Assembly (NCBI GenBank): GCA_937892225.1
Contig: CALAUH010000162.1
Location: forward strand, 1-43,021
Reading direction: 5' to 3'
DNA from: an uncultured Treponema sp.
GTDB taxonomy: Bacteria; Spirochaetota; Spirochaetia; Treponematales; Treponemataceae
Length of the DNA stretch: 43,021 bases
Below the pieces are notes generated by a model. It had not been told where the DNA came from, made no database searches, and saw only the letters and a list, made by a program, of their open reading frames with translations. The position numbers and the translations under genes are program-made. Shown in pieces: positions 34,991-42,707 of the stretch. Within the stretch, counting starts at the first letter, position 1; each line of letters starts with the position of its first letter.

Positions 34991-35016
34991 TTTTTCTTCC
35001 TTTTGTAAGTTAAATT

Positions 35017-35847
35017 TTATTTTATGGCAGTTGCTTTAAAAGTGTTTGGATTAAACAAAAAAGTCTGTCGTTCACCAGCACACATTAAAGAAACTTCAAT
35101 TTCTGTTGCAGATTTTGGAACAATCATAATACCTTCTGGATAAGATATTGTTATATCAAAATCTACTATAAAATTATCTACTCTGATTTCTGGAAAATCA
35201 TTATTATTGTAAATCAGGAAAGTTTTTCCGCCTGCAATAATTTTTACGTTTTTATCATAGAAACTTTCAACTGTTGAAATATCACTGAAGTAATAATCAA
35301 ATGAAGCATAATCTGAAACAGAAGAAGTTGGTTCTCTTTTATGAATAGGTTTGCAAATATAATTTATGCATAAATCTGAATATTTACTTCCTTTGTAGTT
35401 TTCTGTAAAAGTTAATTTGATTGTTTCAGAAGCTTGTGTCGGTGAAAAAATGTTTATTGTCTGCGGCTCACTTGTATCTTTTAATGTTACAGTTTTACTT
35501 TTTTTTGATTGTAAATATTCTATTAGTATTGTTTTTGGACGGGCATTTTTTTCATATAAATCCGGTTTATCTTTTTTTACATAGCCAGACGAAATGATAA
35601 TATCCTTTGTATCGCAATTTTTGATTATAATACTTGCATTTTTGCTGTCTTTTGGAACCCATGGTAATTCATCGTTAGAAGAAAGGCATTCAGCAGAATA
35701 TTTTGTTGATCCTTCTGTCAAAAAACTGCTTGGTTCAAAATCAGAGGTATTAAAATCCAGGTAATATTTGTTTTCATATGAAAAAGCATAAAAACCTGAA
35801 ATTAAAAATATCATTATGATGATATTTTTCTTTAAATTAAAACTCAT
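35017..35847 (-). CDS. exported protein of unknown function
   Basis: 276 aa starting with a basic n-region and hydrophobic stretch (KKNIIIMIFLISGFYAFS), probably a signal peptide. The mature part looks beta-rich (SETIKLTFTENY, DFDITISYPEGIMIVPK, EIEVSLMCAGERQTFLF). No family was recognised. It is the first gene after the promoter at 35886-35913, with AGGAGA as ribosome-binding site, and heads a run of six closely spaced genes down to 30600. Confidence 0.65.
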   Translation of the reverse strand: MSFNLKKNIIIMIFLISGFYAFSYENKYYLDFNTSDFEPSSFLTEGSTKYSAECLSSNDELPWVPKDSKNASIIIKNCDTKDIIISSGYVKKDKPDLYEKNARPKTILIEYLQSKKSKTVTLKDTSEPQTINIFSPTQASETIKLTFTENYKGSKYSDLCINYICKPIHKREPTSSVSDYASFDYYFSDISTVESFYDKNVKIIAGGKTFLIYNNNDFPEIRVDNFIVDFDITISYPEGIMIVPKSATEIEVSLMCAGERQTFLFNPNTFKATAIK

Positions 35848-35885
35848 TTTATTATTCTCCTGTTTTAATATTATGAGATTGTATT

Positions 35886-35913
35886 ATTATAACATAACTT
35901 AAAAACTAAACAA
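35886..35913 (-). promoter_or_regulatory. promoter for the 35.8-30.6 kb operon
   Basis: On the minus strand TTGTTT and TATAAT are separated by 16 bases in the 89-base gap after the ABC-F gene. The predicted transcript start is about 30 bases before the AGGAGA site of the next gene. Confidence 0.6.
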
Positions 35914-35936
35914 ATTTATTCTATTTTACTTATCTA

Positions 35937-37859
35937 TTATAAATTGGCTGACAATTCTTCCCAGCGTTCGTATTTTTCTTCGAGTAATTTTGTAATTTCG
36001 TTGTAACGGTCGCCGGCTTTTTTTACTACTGTAAAATCTGAATCTGACATTAATGGTTCTAATTCTTTCTGTTCTTTTTCAAGTTCAGGAATTTCTTTAT
36101 CTAAAGCTTCGAATTCCATCTGTTCTTTGTATGTTAGTTTTTTCTTTTTTTCAGTTTCGTTTAAGCAGGCGTTGCGGACGGCGCTTGAGTCCGCTGTGAG
36201 GGTAGGCGAAGACTTCTTTGAAGGCTTAGCCGAGGGAGAGGCTTCTCCCTCTTTTGATTTTTCATCTAATAATTCTATATATTCGCTGCACTTTCCGACA
36301 AATCCGCTTATGTTTCCGTCATCTTCTAAAATAAAAAGGGTGTCGGCACATTTGTCCATAAAATATCGGTCGTGGCTTACGAGTAAAAGGCATCCTTCAA
36401 AATGCATTAAAAACTGCTCTAAAAGATTCATTGTAAAAATGTCAAAGTCGTTTGTAGGTTCGTCTAAAATCAGGAAGTTTGGATTTTCCAAAAGGAGTCG
36501 TACTAAATAAAGTCTTTTTCTTTCTCCACCAGAAAGTGTGCTTACCGGTGAATATTGTATTTTTCCTTCGAATCCGAATTCTTCCAGAAACTTTGATGCA
36601 CTTACTTCTTTTGTTCCGTCGTTCAGCGTCATGTGTTCTGCAGTTTCTTTTATGTATTCTAAAACTGTTAAATCTGTATCTTTAAAAACTGGATTTTGTG
36701 TGTAATAGCCGAATTTTGTATTTACGCCGATTTCTACTGTTCCGCTGTCTGGCTGTATGTTTTGTGTGATTATATTTAAAAGTGTTGTTTTTCCTTTTCC
36801 GTTTTCACCGTAAATACCGATTTTTTGTCCTTTTGTAAATTTGTACGAAAAGTTTGTTATGATTTTTTTATCACCAAATTGTTTTGAAATGTTGTGGAGT
36901 TCTAAAACTTTTCCGCCGAGTCTTTTTCCTTTTACTTCGAATGTAAATCCTTTGTCTGCCTGGAATTTTTCTCTGTTTATTAACTGTTCATCGCGCTGGA
37001 TTCTTGCCTTGATTTTTGTTCCGCGTGCACAAGGTCCTCTTAAAAGCCATTCTCTTTCGAATCTTAAAACTGATTCTATTCTTCTTTCGGTGTTTGCTTC
37101 TATTTCTGCTTCGGTTGCTTTTTTGTCTAAGTATTGTGAATAGTTACCGACGTAAAGTTTAAGATGATTTCTAGCAAGTTCGTAAATGTTGTTGCATACT
37201 GCGTCTAAAAAGTATCTGTCGTGAGTTACCATTAAAACTGAACGCTGTGTTTCTTTTAAATATTTTTGCAGCCATGTGATTGTTTTTATATCCAGATGGT
37301 TTGTAGGTTCGTCAAGCAAAAGAATTTTTGTGTCTTCTACAAGAACTTGTGCAAGTGCAACTTTTTTTATCATCCCGCCGCTTAATTCTGCCATTTTCTG
37401 ATTCAAATCTGTTATTCCAAGTGTGTTTAGAATTGAACTGATTTGTGATTCATAATTCCATAAATCATTTTTATCCATTTCGAGCATTACTTGTTCATAT
37501 CTTTTTTGAATTGAATCTGTATTTTGTGATGATGAAAGTTTTTCGCAGAGTTCTGTATATTCTTTAATTACCCGTAATTTTGGTGAATCATTTTTAAAAA
37601 TATGCTCTCTGATTGTATCTTCTTTTTCGTAAAGTGGATTCTGTGGTAAAAAAGAAACTCCTGCTTCTTTGTTCATTACTACAGTTCCTTCGTCCGGCTG
37701 TAAAACTCCTGCAATTGTATTTAATAATGTAGATTTTCCAGTACCGTTTTTACCGATTAAAGCTGCTTTTTCGCCTTCCTGAAGTCCAAATGTAACTTGA
37801 GTAAAAAGCGGTTTTTCGCGTCCAATTTTTGTAAGGTTATTTATAGAAAGAAGATTCAT
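35937..37859 (-). CDS. ABC-F family ATPase (Uup-like)
   Basis: 640 aa with two ABC ATPase domains and no membrane segment, so a soluble ribosome-associated ABC-F protein rather than a transporter. Domain 1 has Walker A GKNGTGKST (about 38), signature LSGGMIKK and LLLDEPTNHLD. Domain 2 has Walker A GENGKGKTT (about 354), signature LSGGERKR and FLILDEPTNDFD. The C-terminal extension has a coiled coil (EALDKEIPELEKEQKEL) as in Uup. Before it, residues about 536-565 (EGEASPSAKPSKKSS and following) come from a G/C-rich palindromic insert. The ATG has no ribosome-binding site and TATAGT lies seven bases upstream, so it may be leaderless. Roles in this family include translation-factor function and antibiotic protection; which applies is not visible. 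Confidence 0.9.
   Translation of the reverse strand: MNLLSINNLTKIGREKPLFTQVTFGLQEGEKAALIGKNGTGKSTLLNTIAGVLQPDEGTVVMNKEAGVSFLPQNPLYEKEDTIREHIFKNDSPKLRVIKEYTELCEKLSSSQNTDSIQKRYEQVMLEMDKNDLWNYESQISSILNTLGITDLNQKMAELSGGMIKKVALAQVLVEDTKILLLDEPTNHLDIKTITWLQKYLKETQRSVLMVTHDRYFLDAVCNNIYELARNHLKLYVGNYSQYLDKKATEAEIEANTERRIESVLRFEREWLLRGPCARGTKIKARIQRDEQLINREKFQADKGFTFEVKGKRLGGKVLELHNISKQFGDKKIITNFSYKFTKGQKIGIYGENGKGKTTLLNIITQNIQPDSGTVEIGVNTKFGYYTQNPVFKDTDLTVLEYIKETAEHMTLNDGTKEVSASKFLEEFGFEGKIQYSPVSTLSGGERKRLYLVRLLLENPNFLILDEPTNDFDIFTMNLLEQFLMHFEGCLLLVSHDRYFMDKCADTLFILEDDGNISGFVGKCSEYIELLDEKSKEGEASPSAKPSKKSSPTLTADSSAVRNACLNETEKKKKLTYKEQMEFEALDKEIPELEKEQKELEPLMSDSDFTVVKKAGDRYNEITKLLEEKYERWEELSANL
36165..36252. 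repeat. in-frame palindromic insert within the ABC-F gene
   Basis: An approximately 88-base G/C-rich block with three hairpins: GCGGAC/GTCCGC (36174-36194, nine-base loop), GGC-TTA-GCC (36223-36231), and a perfect 8-bp stem GAGGGAGA/TCTCCCTC with loop GGCT (36232-36251). It is translated in frame as a Ser/Ala/Lys/Pro-rich linker between ATPase domain 2 and the C-terminal coiled coil. Base composition is sharply different from both flanks. Confidence 0.7.
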
Positions 37860-37905
37860 GATTTTAACTATATCAGAAAATCGATTAAATAAATAGATAG
37901 TGGGT

Positions 37906-37923
37906 AGCGGACAGCGGATAGCG
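37906..37923. repeat. short heptamer tandem repeat
   Basis: AGCGGA recurs with a seven-base period (37906, 37913, then AGCG at 37920) in the otherwise A/T-rich gap between the divergent ABC-F and hydrogenase-fusion genes. Confidence 0.5.
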
Positions 37924-37981
37924 TGTTACAGTTTATATTAAAAATTGATAAAAAAAACTTTTCTTATTTAAATTTTCGTTT

Positions 37982-37987
37982 TATAAT
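37982..37987 (+). promoter_or_regulatory. -10 box upstream of the hydrogenase-chemoreceptor gene
   Basis: TATAAT in the context TTTATAATATAATG, 38 bases before the start codon. No good -35 hexamer is seen at 16-18 bases. The AGGAG ribosome-binding site follows at a normal distance. Confidence 0.5.
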
Positions 37988-38025
37988 ATAATGTACTAAG
38001 GGTTTTATATTAATAGGAGCAAGTT

Positions 38026-40401
38026 ATGGAATCAAAACTTAGACAAGTTGTTACCGTTGAACCTGAAAAATGTGTTAATTGTCATCGTTGTATTTCTGTA
38101 TGTCCGGCTAAAATGTGTAATGATGGTTCAGGCAGCTATGTAAAAGTTAATAGTGATTTATGCATTGGTTGTGGAAATTGTATTGAAGCTTGTGTTCATG
38201 GTGCACGTATAGGTGTAGATGATTTTGAACGCTTTATGGAAGCCGGTGCAAATGGTGAAAAGATAATTGCAATTGTTGCTCCTGCCGTTACAGTTTCTTT
38301 TAGAGGAAAAGATTTAGAGTTTAACGGATGGTTAAAATCTATTGGTGTAGAAGCTGTATTTGACGTAAGTTTTGGTGCTGAATTAACAACAAAATCTTAT
38401 GTAGAACTTTTTAAGACAAAGAATCCTAATCTTGTAATTTCTCAACCTTGTCCTGCATTAGTTACTTTCTGTGAAATTTACAGACCTGGTCTTTTACCAT
38501 ATTTAGCTCCAGTTCATAGTCCAATGGGACATACTGTAAAGATGATAAGACGTTTTTATCCTCAGTTTAATGGATATAAGATTCTTGTTATTTCTCCATG
38601 TTATGCAAAACGCCGTGAATTTGATGAAACTGGTTTAGGTGATTTTAATGTCACAATGAAATCATTGAGTAAGTATTTTTCGGAACATAATGTAAATCTT
38701 TCAAACTTCCCTAAAACACCATATGCAAATCCTGAATCTGAAAGAGGTGCTGGATATTCTAGTCCTGGTGGTCTTGTTTATACTGCAGAACGTTTTATTC
38801 CAGGAATTACTGCACATACTAGAAGAATTGAAGGTATGCCAGAAGTTGTTGAATATTTCGTTCATCTTGAAAAAGCTCTTTCTCAGAATGTTAAACCTGT
38901 TTTTAAACTTATTGACTGTTTAAGCTGCTGGAAAGGTTGTAATGGTGGTGCCGGTTCTTCTACTGAACGTATGACTTTGGATGAAATGGAACATTATGTA
39001 GAAGAAAGAAAAGCTGTTCGTGCAGAAGAATGGGGTACTTCAGAAGAAAAGAATGCATCTGCATTAAAGAAACTTAATAAAGTAATAGATCAGTATTGGG
39101 AACCAACTCTTTACGAAAGACGCTATACAGATAACAGTGGTTTATTTAATTTAATGATTCGTAAACCTACTAAAGAAGAAATTAATGAAATCCATGTAAA
39201 AATGGGTAAGATTTCTAAAAAAGATATGCTTGATTGTACAGCGTGTGGATACAGAAGCTGTGAACAGATGGCTGTTGCTATTTATAATGGATTGAATAAA
39301 CCTGAAAATTGTCATCACTATAAAGGACAGCAGCTTGATGCTTTACATGAAAATCGTGATAAAGAACTTAAGAATGTTATTGATAGAGTTAAACAGACAA
39401 GTTTGGAACGTCTTAGTCAGAATGATGATGATGTTCGTGCAATTGGTTCTGTAACAAACAACATGGTAGACAGTGTTAATACTTCTTCATCTGCTATTGA
39501 AGAGATGATTGCAAATATTCAGTCTATCAACAATATTTTGAATACTAACTCTAGTACAATGTTAAATCTTTCTGAAGCAACAAAGACTGGTAAAACTTCT
39601 ATCGAAGAAATCAGTGTTCTTGTTGGAGAAATTGAAAAGAGTTCTAATGGTTTGAGTGAAATGTCTAATGTCATTCAGCAGATTGCATCTCAAACTAACT
39701 TACTTGCCATGAACGCCGCAATCGAAGCTGCACATGCCGGGGAATTTGGTAAAGGTTTCTCTGTAGTTGCTGATGAAATTCGTAAACTTGCAGAAAGTTC
39801 TGGAAAAGAAGCTAAACAGATTAGTGAAGTATTAAAGAAAGTTAAATCTTTAATTGACTCAACATTCGGTAAAACTGTTGCCGTTAAACAGGATATTGAT
39901 AATATCGTAACTTTGGCTGTACAGGTTTCTAATCAGGAAGATGTTGTTAAAAATGCGGTTTCTGAACAGAATGAAGGTGGACAGCAGCTTCTTGAATCTT
40001 TACAGATGATGCGCGATAACACTATGAAAGTAACAGAAGCTGTTACAAAACTTAAAGAAACAACAGAAAATGTAAAAATTGCAATTGAAGCAATTAAAGT
40101 AGATTTGGAACCATCAAATACTTCTTATGTTTCTAAAATTGAACAGTTAAGTTATATTGCAAAGAATCCTTATGCTGACCAGAGTTTTAAAGAAGCTGAA
40201 AAAGCAGAAGCTCAGGCTCAATATAACGAAGCTTTGAATTCTTATTCAAAAACAGCTGGTACTGTAGAATCTGGTATGGAATATGTTCAGAATCAGATGG
40301 CTCAGGAAGAATCGGAAAAAGAAGAACCTGTTAAACCAGAGTCAGCTCCATCTCAATCAATTCCTTTTGATGATATGTTTAAGACTCTTGATAACAATTA
40401 A
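38026..40401 (+). CDS. sensory [FeFe]-hydrogenase fused to a chemotaxis signalling domain
   Basis: A single 791-aa polypeptide without any membrane helix. Residues 16-26 and 46-56 are two CxxCxxCxxxC ferredoxin clusters. The hydrogenase domain (about 78-330) keeps the four H-cluster Cys: L1 SQPCPAL (142), L2 ISPCYAKR (192), L3 SCWKGCNGG (301, 305). The proton-relay Cys of catalytic enzymes (TSCCP) is Pro 141, as expected for sensory types. Cys 404, 407, 412 and 429 form an RnfB-like Fe-S domain. Residues about 465-690 are an MCP signalling coiled coil with the tip QTNLLAMNAAIEAAHAGEFG and VVADEIRKLAESS. It should couple H2 or redox state to CheA/CheW; this is inferred from the domain order. 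AGGAG precedes the ATG. Confidence 0.93.
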   Translation: MESKLRQVVTVEPEKCVNCHRCISVCPAKMCNDGSGSYVKVNSDLCIGCGNCIEACVHGARIGVDDFERFMEAGANGEKIIAIVAPAVTVSFRGKDLEFNGWLKSIGVEAVFDVSFGAELTTKSYVELFKTKNPNLVISQPCPALVTFCEIYRPGLLPYLAPVHSPMGHTVKMIRRFYPQFNGYKILVISPCYAKRREFDETGLGDFNVTMKSLSKYFSEHNVNLSNFPKTPYANPESERGAGYSSPGGLVYTAERFIPGITAHTRRIEGMPEVVEYFVHLEKALSQNVKPVFKLIDCLSCWKGCNGGAGSSTERMTLDEMEHYVEERKAVRAEEWGTSEEKNASALKKLNKVIDQYWEPTLYERRYTDNSGLFNLMIRKPTKEEINEIHVKMGKISKKDMLDCTACGYRSCEQMAVAIYNGLNKPENCHHYKGQQLDALHENRDKELKNVIDRVKQTSLERLSQNDDDVRAIGSVTNNMVDSVNTSSSAIEEMIANIQSINNILNTNSSTMLNLSEATKTGKTSIEEISVLVGEIEKSSNGLSEMSNVIQQIASQTNLLAMNAAIEAAHAGEFGKGFSVVADEIRKLAESSGKEAKQISEVLKKVKSLIDSTFGKTVAVKQDIDNIVTLAVQVSNQEDVVKNAVSEQNEGGQQLLESLQMMRDNTMKVTEAVTKLKETTENVKIAIEAIKVDLEPSNTSYVSKIEQLSYIAKNPYADQSFKEAEKAEAQAQYNEALNSYSKTAGTVESGMEYVQNQMAQEESEKEEPVKPESAPSQSIPFDDMFKTLDNN

Positions 40402-40422
40402 ACTTCTTGGTAAATTTGTTAC

Positions 40423-41373
40423 ATGCTTAAAATCACAAATTTAATTAAACGGACATTCAATTCAATTTGGATGTCCACTTTTTTTATTATTCTCTTTTTA
40501 TGTACAGTTTCTTGTTATGCTAAGGATAAAAAAATAAAAACTTTATCTGATTCAGAACAGGATATTCAGAAAATTCAGGAAATTGAATATGCAGAAAATG
40601 AAGCGCTATATTTTGGAAATCCTTCTGATGCACAAAAAGATGTTAAACAGAAAACAAATTATCTTCTGGAAAAACGACAGTATACTGTTTCTTATAATGC
40701 AGAAAAATTAATACCGAACTGGGTTGCATGGCATTTATGTGCATCAGATATTGGTTATGTAAGCCGCAGTAATGAATTTAGAGAAGATTCAGATTTGCCT
40801 GAACAGTTTTATGCTGTAACTAATAAAGATTTTCAATATTCTGCATATGGTTTTGAACGTGGACATATGTGTCCTTCAAATGAAAGAACTTCTTCGGAAT
40901 ATGATAATGCAGCAACTTTTATAATGACAAATATGGTTCCTCAAAGTCCAGATAATAATGAAAAAATCTGGAATTATCTTGAAAATTATGAACGTTCACT
41001 GGCAATGGATGGATATGAACTTTATATTTTTGCAGGGCCGGATGGAATAGGCGGAGAAGGTGATAAAGGATATCGTGAATATATTCCTGTAAAAGATAAA
41101 CGTGTAAATAAAAAAATAACTGTGCCTGCATCTACATGGAAAATAATCATTGCTTTACCAGAAGGTGAAGATGATATTAATAGAATTAATGAAAAAACTC
41201 TTGTGATTGCAGTAAATGTTCCAAATAAAATGGGAATGTCTACAAAAGGCGGCTGGCAGCAGTTTGCATGTTCTATAGATGATATTGAAGAATTAACTGG
41301 ATATGATTTTTTTGAATTACTTCCAGATGATGTAGAAAATATTCTTGAAAAAAAGGTTTACGGTAAAAAATGA
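40423..41373 (+). CDS. lipoprotein DNA/RNA non-specific endonuclease
   Basis: NucA/EndoG-type beta-beta-alpha metal nuclease, 316 aa. The catalytic motif is ERGHMCPS with His 148 (DRGHMAPA in classic members), and the Mg-binding Asn 170 is in MTNMVPQ. A basic n-region and hydrophobic stretch end in a lipobox-like CTVSC with Cys 31, so it is probably a lipoprotein acting outside the cytoplasm on external DNA or RNA. The ATG at 40423 keeps the positive charges of the signal peptide; one at 40471 would lack them. Neither has a good ribosome-binding site. A terminator-like hairpin lies inside the signal-peptide codons (40451-40485). Four-base overlap with the next gene. Confidence 0.88.
   Translation: MLKITNLIKRTFNSIWMSTFFIILFLCTVSCYAKDKKIKTLSDSEQDIQKIQEIEYAENEALYFGNPSDAQKDVKQKTNYLLEKRQYTVSYNAEKLIPNWVAWHLCASDIGYVSRSNEFREDSDLPEQFYAVTNKDFQYSAYGFERGHMCPSNERTSSEYDNAATFIMTNMVPQSPDNNEKIWNYLENYERSLAMDGYELYIFAGPDGIGGEGDKGYREYIPVKDKRVNKKITVPASTWKIIIALPEGEDDINRINEKTLVIAVNVPNKMGMSTKGGWQQFACSIDDIEELTGYDFFELLPDDVENILEKKVYGKK
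40451..40485 (+). terminator. terminator-like hairpin inside the nuclease signal-peptide codons
   Basis: Stem GGACATTCAA / TTTGGATGTCC (10 pairs with one T-G wobble, six-base loop) followed after two bases by seven T. It is 50 bases after the stop of the hydrogenase fusion gene, the normal place for its terminator, but it falls within the nuclease reading frame (residues about 10-21). Confidence 0.7.
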
Positions 41374-42536
41374 TTTCTTTATTGGCAAAAATATTTATTA
41401 AAGACAGAAAAAATTATTCTGATTCAAAAGTAAGAACTCAATATGGAATTATCTGTGGTGCATTTGGTATATTTTTAAATGTTTTGCTGTTTATTGCAAA
41501 ATATGTTTTTGGAACAATTGCAGCCAGTGTTTCTATGGTTGCAGATGCATTTAATAATCTTTCTGATGCTGCAAGTTCTCTTGTTTCAATATTGGGATTT
41601 AAATTAGCTTGTAAAAAACCAGATCCTGAACATCCTTTTGGACATGGAAGAATTGAATATATTGCGGGACTTATCGTATCCTTTTTGATTTTACATATGG
41701 GTTTTGATTTAGTTACAGATTCAATAAAAAATGTAATTCATCCGGAAAAAAGTCAGTCGAGTTTATTATCTGTAATTATCATGTGTGCTGCAATTTTAGT
41801 TAAATTCTACATGTATGTTTATAATCATCTTATAGCAAAAAAAATAAATTCTGTAAGTATGGAAGCAACTGCAAAAGACAGTTTAGGCGATATGATTTCT
41901 ACTCTTGTTGTAATTGCCGCTTTAATTTTTGGAAAATTTACATCACTTCCTTTAGATGCAATCGGTGGAATAATCGTTGGTATTTTTATTTTGAAAACTG
42001 GTCTTGAAACTGCAAAAGATACAATCGCTCCTCTTTTAGGAACTGCACCTACAAAAGAATTTGTCTGCGAAATAGAAGAAGAATTGATGAATCATTCACC
42101 TGTATTAGGTATGCATGATTTAGTCGTTCACGATTATGGTCCAGGCAGATTAATGATTTCTTTACATGCAGAAGTTCCTGGTGATAAAAATATTTTTGAA
42201 CTTCACGATGTTATTGATAATGCAGAAGTGGATATTGCAAAAAGATTTAACTGCCATGTAATTATTCATATGGATCCGGTTGATGTTAATAATGAACGCC
42301 TTGAAAAATTAAAACTTGTTATTAAAGAAGAGTGTAATAATATAAATCCAGCATTATGTTTTCATGATGTCAGAATGGTTCCAGGTGTAACTCATACAAA
42401 TTTAATTTTTGATGTAGTAAAACCTTTAGATTGTAAACTTTCTGATGAAAATCTGGTTAAATTAATTCAAAGTGCAATTCATGAAAAAGAAAATGATGTA
42501 AATTGTGTAATTACAGTTGATCAGTGTTTCATTTAA
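41370..42536 (+). CDS. cation diffusion facilitator, probable Mn2+ exporter
   Basis: CDF-family metal/proton antiporter, 388 aa, six predicted membrane helices (about 27-210) and a C-terminal metallochaperone-like domain. The metal site in helix 2 is Asn 62 and Asp 66 (ADAFNNLSDA) and in helix 5 Asp 170 and Asp 174 (AKDSLGD). This N-D/D-D set is the pattern known for MntE-type manganese exporters rather than the H-D/H-D of zinc exporters. HPFGHGRIEYIAG is the family's cytoplasmic loop signature. The start overlaps the nuclease stop (ATGA). The nuclease needs a divalent metal, but a functional link is not shown. Confidence 0.9.
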   Translation: MISLLAKIFIKDRKNYSDSKVRTQYGIICGAFGIFLNVLLFIAKYVFGTIAASVSMVADAFNNLSDAASSLVSILGFKLACKKPDPEHPFGHGRIEYIAGLIVSFLILHMGFDLVTDSIKNVIHPEKSQSSLLSVIIMCAAILVKFYMYVYNHLIAKKINSVSMEATAKDSLGDMISTLVVIAALIFGKFTSLPLDAIGGIIVGIFILKTGLETAKDTIAPLLGTAPTKEFVCEIEEELMNHSPVLGMHDLVVHDYGPGRLMISLHAEVPGDKNIFELHDVIDNAEVDIAKRFNCHVIIHMDPVDVNNERLEKLKLVIKEECNNINPALCFHDVRMVPGVTHTNLIFDVVKPLDCKLSDENLVKLIQSAIHEKENDVNCVITVDQCFI

Positions 42537-42656
42537 TTATCTTTTTTCGAATGTAACATAATCGTATCTAATACCGTTTTCTTCTTTCTGTTCGGTAATT
42601 GTTTTCTTCCAGTGCTTGTTTAATGATGGGAAAAATATTGCTAAAGAAATAATAAT
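42537..42656 (-). pseudogene. possible 3' gene remnant
   Basis: A minus-strand frame of 38-40 codons ends directly against the stop of the CDF gene. It encodes a protein-like stretch including FFPSLNKHWKKTITEQ and GIRYDYVTFEKR. Stops precede it and there is no start or ribosome-binding site, so it may be the end of a lost gene. The family was not recognised. The rest of the 171-base gap is A/T-rich. Confidence 0.35.
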
Positions 42657-42707
42657 TTAAAATTACTACTTGATTTTTTTATTATTTATTATTACGATAA
42701 TGTTACT

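Noticed and set aside
37859..38025. CRISPR-like repeats in the ABC-F/hydrogenase gap
   Set aside because: Only a heptamer repeated two to three times; no spacers or long direct repeats, and no cas genes in the window.
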